Shown here: piece by piece, positions 5,501 through 5,503 of the stretch
Position numbering within the stretch: the stretch's first letter is position 1
Layout of the letters: each line of letters opens with the position of its first letter
Source of the DNA: Puniceicoccales bacterium
GTDB taxonomy: Bacteria > Verrucomicrobiota > Verrucomicrobiia > Opitutales > JAIRKQ01
Direction of reading: 5' to 3'
Length of the DNA: 5,503 nucleotides
NCBI GenBank assembly: GCA_031258795.1
Contig: JAIRMI010000010.1
Coordinates: forward strand, 1 to 5,503
Translations under genes and position numbers: made by a program
Notes under the pieces: model-generated
The model's database searches: none
What the model saw: only the letters and a program-made list of their open reading frames with translations
What the model was told of the DNA's origin: nothing

Positions 5501-5503
5501 TTC

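Larger units (their letters stand above)
4478..5503 (-). pseudogene. IS630-family transposase remnant, frameshifted and internally duplicated
   Basis: IS630 transposases are DDE enzymes that cut and paste at TA sites. Minus-strand translation gives clear family pieces in order: YKERDEEKREEYERA with the first catalytic motif VYVDES (about 5318-5233); VFGFVAGKKF through VEQSLVAALKPGQVAVM (about 5044-4875); then LPPYSPDLNPIEKLWANLK (about 4606-4550) running in frame to FNAIQYAFLK and a TGA at 4480-4478, the natural C-terminus. It cannot be active. The second catalytic Asp is Asn (AAT at 4874-4872, VMNN for VMDN). Single-base indels shift the frame, for example REAIEALAVP then stop at about 4809. 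Several segments occur two or three times. The N-terminal helix-turn-helix part is either beyond 5503 or lost. The longest open piece (4809-5243) spans the first two catalytic motifs but starts inside a duplicated block. Confidence 0.88.

Noticed and set aside
4369..5503. CRISPR array or regulatory repeat array
   Set aside because: The repeats are long (75-157 bp), few and diverged, and each translates to a piece of the same transposase, with no regular unique spacers.

Overview
The window carries five protein genes, one tRNA gene and a decayed insertion sequence. The gene set and protein flavour suggest a Gram-negative bacterium of the PVC group, most likely Verrucomicrobia/Opitutae-like. 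This rests on remembered family resemblance only: the McsA start resembles verrucomicrobial UVR-domain proteins, the cytidylate-kinase P-loop begins with the DGG(S/A)AT form I associate with Opitutae, and mcsA-mcsB occurs without ctsR. The decayed, self-duplicated transposase would fit a genome with past insertion-sequence expansion, perhaps host-associated, but that is inference.

Layout. Positions 1-647 (minus strand) hold the N-terminal 215 codons of prfB, peptide chain release factor 2, cut by the window edge. A divergent intergenic region (648-800) separates it from a plus-strand gene at 801-1586. That gene encodes a cytidylate kinase family protein with an apparent Sec signal peptide and altered P-loop and substrate-binding residues. 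Then come trxB (1642-2574, thioredoxin reductase), mcsA (2571-3134, zinc-finger/UVR activator) and mcsB (3141-4199, protein-arginine kinase). They are tightly packed: trxB and mcsA overlap by ATGA, and mcsA and mcsB are 6 nt apart. They look like one transcription unit, possibly starting at the kinase-like gene. A tRNA-Ser(GCU) with encoded CCA lies at 4277-4368.

The last kilobase (4478-5503, minus strand) is an IS630-family transposase pseudogene. It is frameshifted, has lost its second catalytic Asp, and is broken into overlapping blocks by at least four same-direction 'step-back' tandem duplications. Its true C-terminus and stop codon can still be read next to the tRNA.

How the genes may work together: TrxB keeps thioredoxin reduced. 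McsA, held together by Cys pairs, activates McsB, which phosphorylates arginines on damaged proteins for ClpCP-type proteolysis. Linking trxB to mcsAB suggests coupling of thiol-redox state to protein quality control. McsA here also has an extra Cys/His-rich segment before its UVR domain. The most unusual points are the exported, active-site-altered cytidylate kinase homologue, the trxB-mcsA-mcsB operon, and the McsA insert. I see no CRISPR array, toxin-antitoxin pair, prophage or clearly new multi-gene system.
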